Assembly (NCBI GenBank): GCA_028023455.1
Contig: JAQFVV010000158.1
Coordinates: 494,001-558,000 of the forward strand
DNA: 64,000 nucleotides
Direction of reading: 5' to 3'
Origin: Epiperipatus broadwayi
Taxonomy: Eukaryota > Onychophora > Udeonychophora > Euonychophora > Peripatidae
Shown here: piece after piece, positions 63,395 through 64,000 of the stretch
Numbering within the stretch: position 1 is the first letter of the stretch
Layout: every line of letters starts with the position of its first letter
The notes under the pieces: model-generated
Databases searched by the model: none
Told to the model about the DNA's origin: nothing
The model's input: only the letters and a program-made list of their open reading frames with translations
Translations under genes and position numbers: made by a program

Positions 63395-63930
63395 GTCAAC
63401 ATAGTAGCAACTTTTTCTATACAGTATTGCCAACTAGTGTAAGCCATCATAATCAATGGATGCTAAGTTAATGCATCAAAATTCCTACCTATTGCCTGCC
63501 TACTCATCGAATACCCCCAGACTAATTTCTATATTATGGCTTATTGGATCTAATGCATCCCTCTAGCAACCAGTTCAGTATTTATACATTTTGATATCTT
63601 TCATTTTTTAATAACCATAGTCACCAACATCCTTTGGCTATGGTTGGTATCAAACCAATATAATATCACAGGACCACTATTTCATATGCTTACATAATCT
63701 GTTAACACAGTAGAACTTACCCCATATAATATTGCCACCTAGTGCATGCCATAGTAAACAATGGATGCTAGAAGGTTTGTGCATCAAATTTCCTATCTAA
63801 TGCCTAATCATCCAACATCCCCAGACTAGTTTCTAGCTTTGGCTTTTATCACTGAGGAGCCTTAGATCTGAGAGCACTATACATAGATCTTTGAATTTAT
63901 TATATCTCTCCAACAACCTTTTAACTTCTT
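63395..63930 (+). repeat. Repeat family R2, two direct copies in tandem
   Basis: Copy one starts near 63410 ('CAGTATTGCCAACTAGTGTA') and copy two near 63718 ('AATATTGCCACCTAGTGCAT'). Each continues with 'CAATGGATGCTA', 'CATCAAA', 'CCCCAGACTA' and, in copy two, 'GAGGAGCCTTAGATCTGAG'. The spacing is about 305 bp. Confidence 0.7.
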
Positions 63931-64000
63931 AGTTAACTATATAGCATGAATTTAAACTGAAATCACAGTAATGTTTTCAATTTAAACCAATTCACTTGTA

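Overview
The window is A+T-rich (clearly above 70% by eye) eukaryotic nuclear DNA from an animal. It contains one plausible host gene exon, a somatomedin-B/cysteine-rich ectodomain protein at about 57.9-59.1 kb. Almost everything else that can be recognised is transposable-element debris. The mix of elements (RTE, jockey/CR1 and zinc-knuckle LINEs, Ty3/Gypsy, a Penelope-like element with a GIY-YIG domain, several hAT elements, tRNA-derived SINEs, fold-back repeats) and the SMB plus 'NAYCARCNG' cysteine signature suggest an invertebrate, perhaps a mollusc or chelicerate. The sequence alone does not fix the phylum.

Layout. 0.2-6.0 kb: a decayed minus-strand RTE-type LINE, split by an 806-bp hAT-type element with an exact 8-bp target duplication and by a roughly 2.1-kb insertion holding a possible solo LTR and a TA-flanked inverted-repeat element. 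6-13.6 kb: mostly featureless AT-rich DNA with SINE-like repeats at 8.3, 10.7 and 12.5 kb. 13.65-23.15 kb: a chain of three non-LTR retrotransposons, every junction of which falls in a (TAA)n array, ending in about 770 bp of degenerate, unusually GC-rich trinucleotide repeat. 25.3 kb: a short tRNA-like SINE. 27.7-31.7 kb: a heavily decayed Ty3/Gypsy element on the minus strand, its reverse transcriptase interrupted by fold-back repeats. 34.3-35.2 kb: tandem and palindromic copies of a roughly 465-bp repeat. 35.97-36.45 kb: a compact hAT element with an exact 8-bp duplication that carries only a transposase N-terminal fragment. 38-46 kb: fold-back repeats and an old local duplication. 46.67-48.79 kb: a Penelope-like element bounded by roughly 150-bp inverted repeats. 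51.06-54.64 kb: a 3.58-kb hAT element with a decayed transposase. 56.35-56.47 kb: a hairpin with nearly perfect 48-bp arms. 57.9-59.2 kb: the SMB-domain exon with a downstream poly(A) signal. 59-64 kb: AT-rich DNA with SINE and fold-back copies.

No set of genes works together here. The story is nested insertion. The least decayed recognisable elements are the zinc-knuckle LINE at 14-17.7 kb and the jockey/CR1 LINE at 19-22 kb. The SMB protein is the only reading frame that looks under selection.
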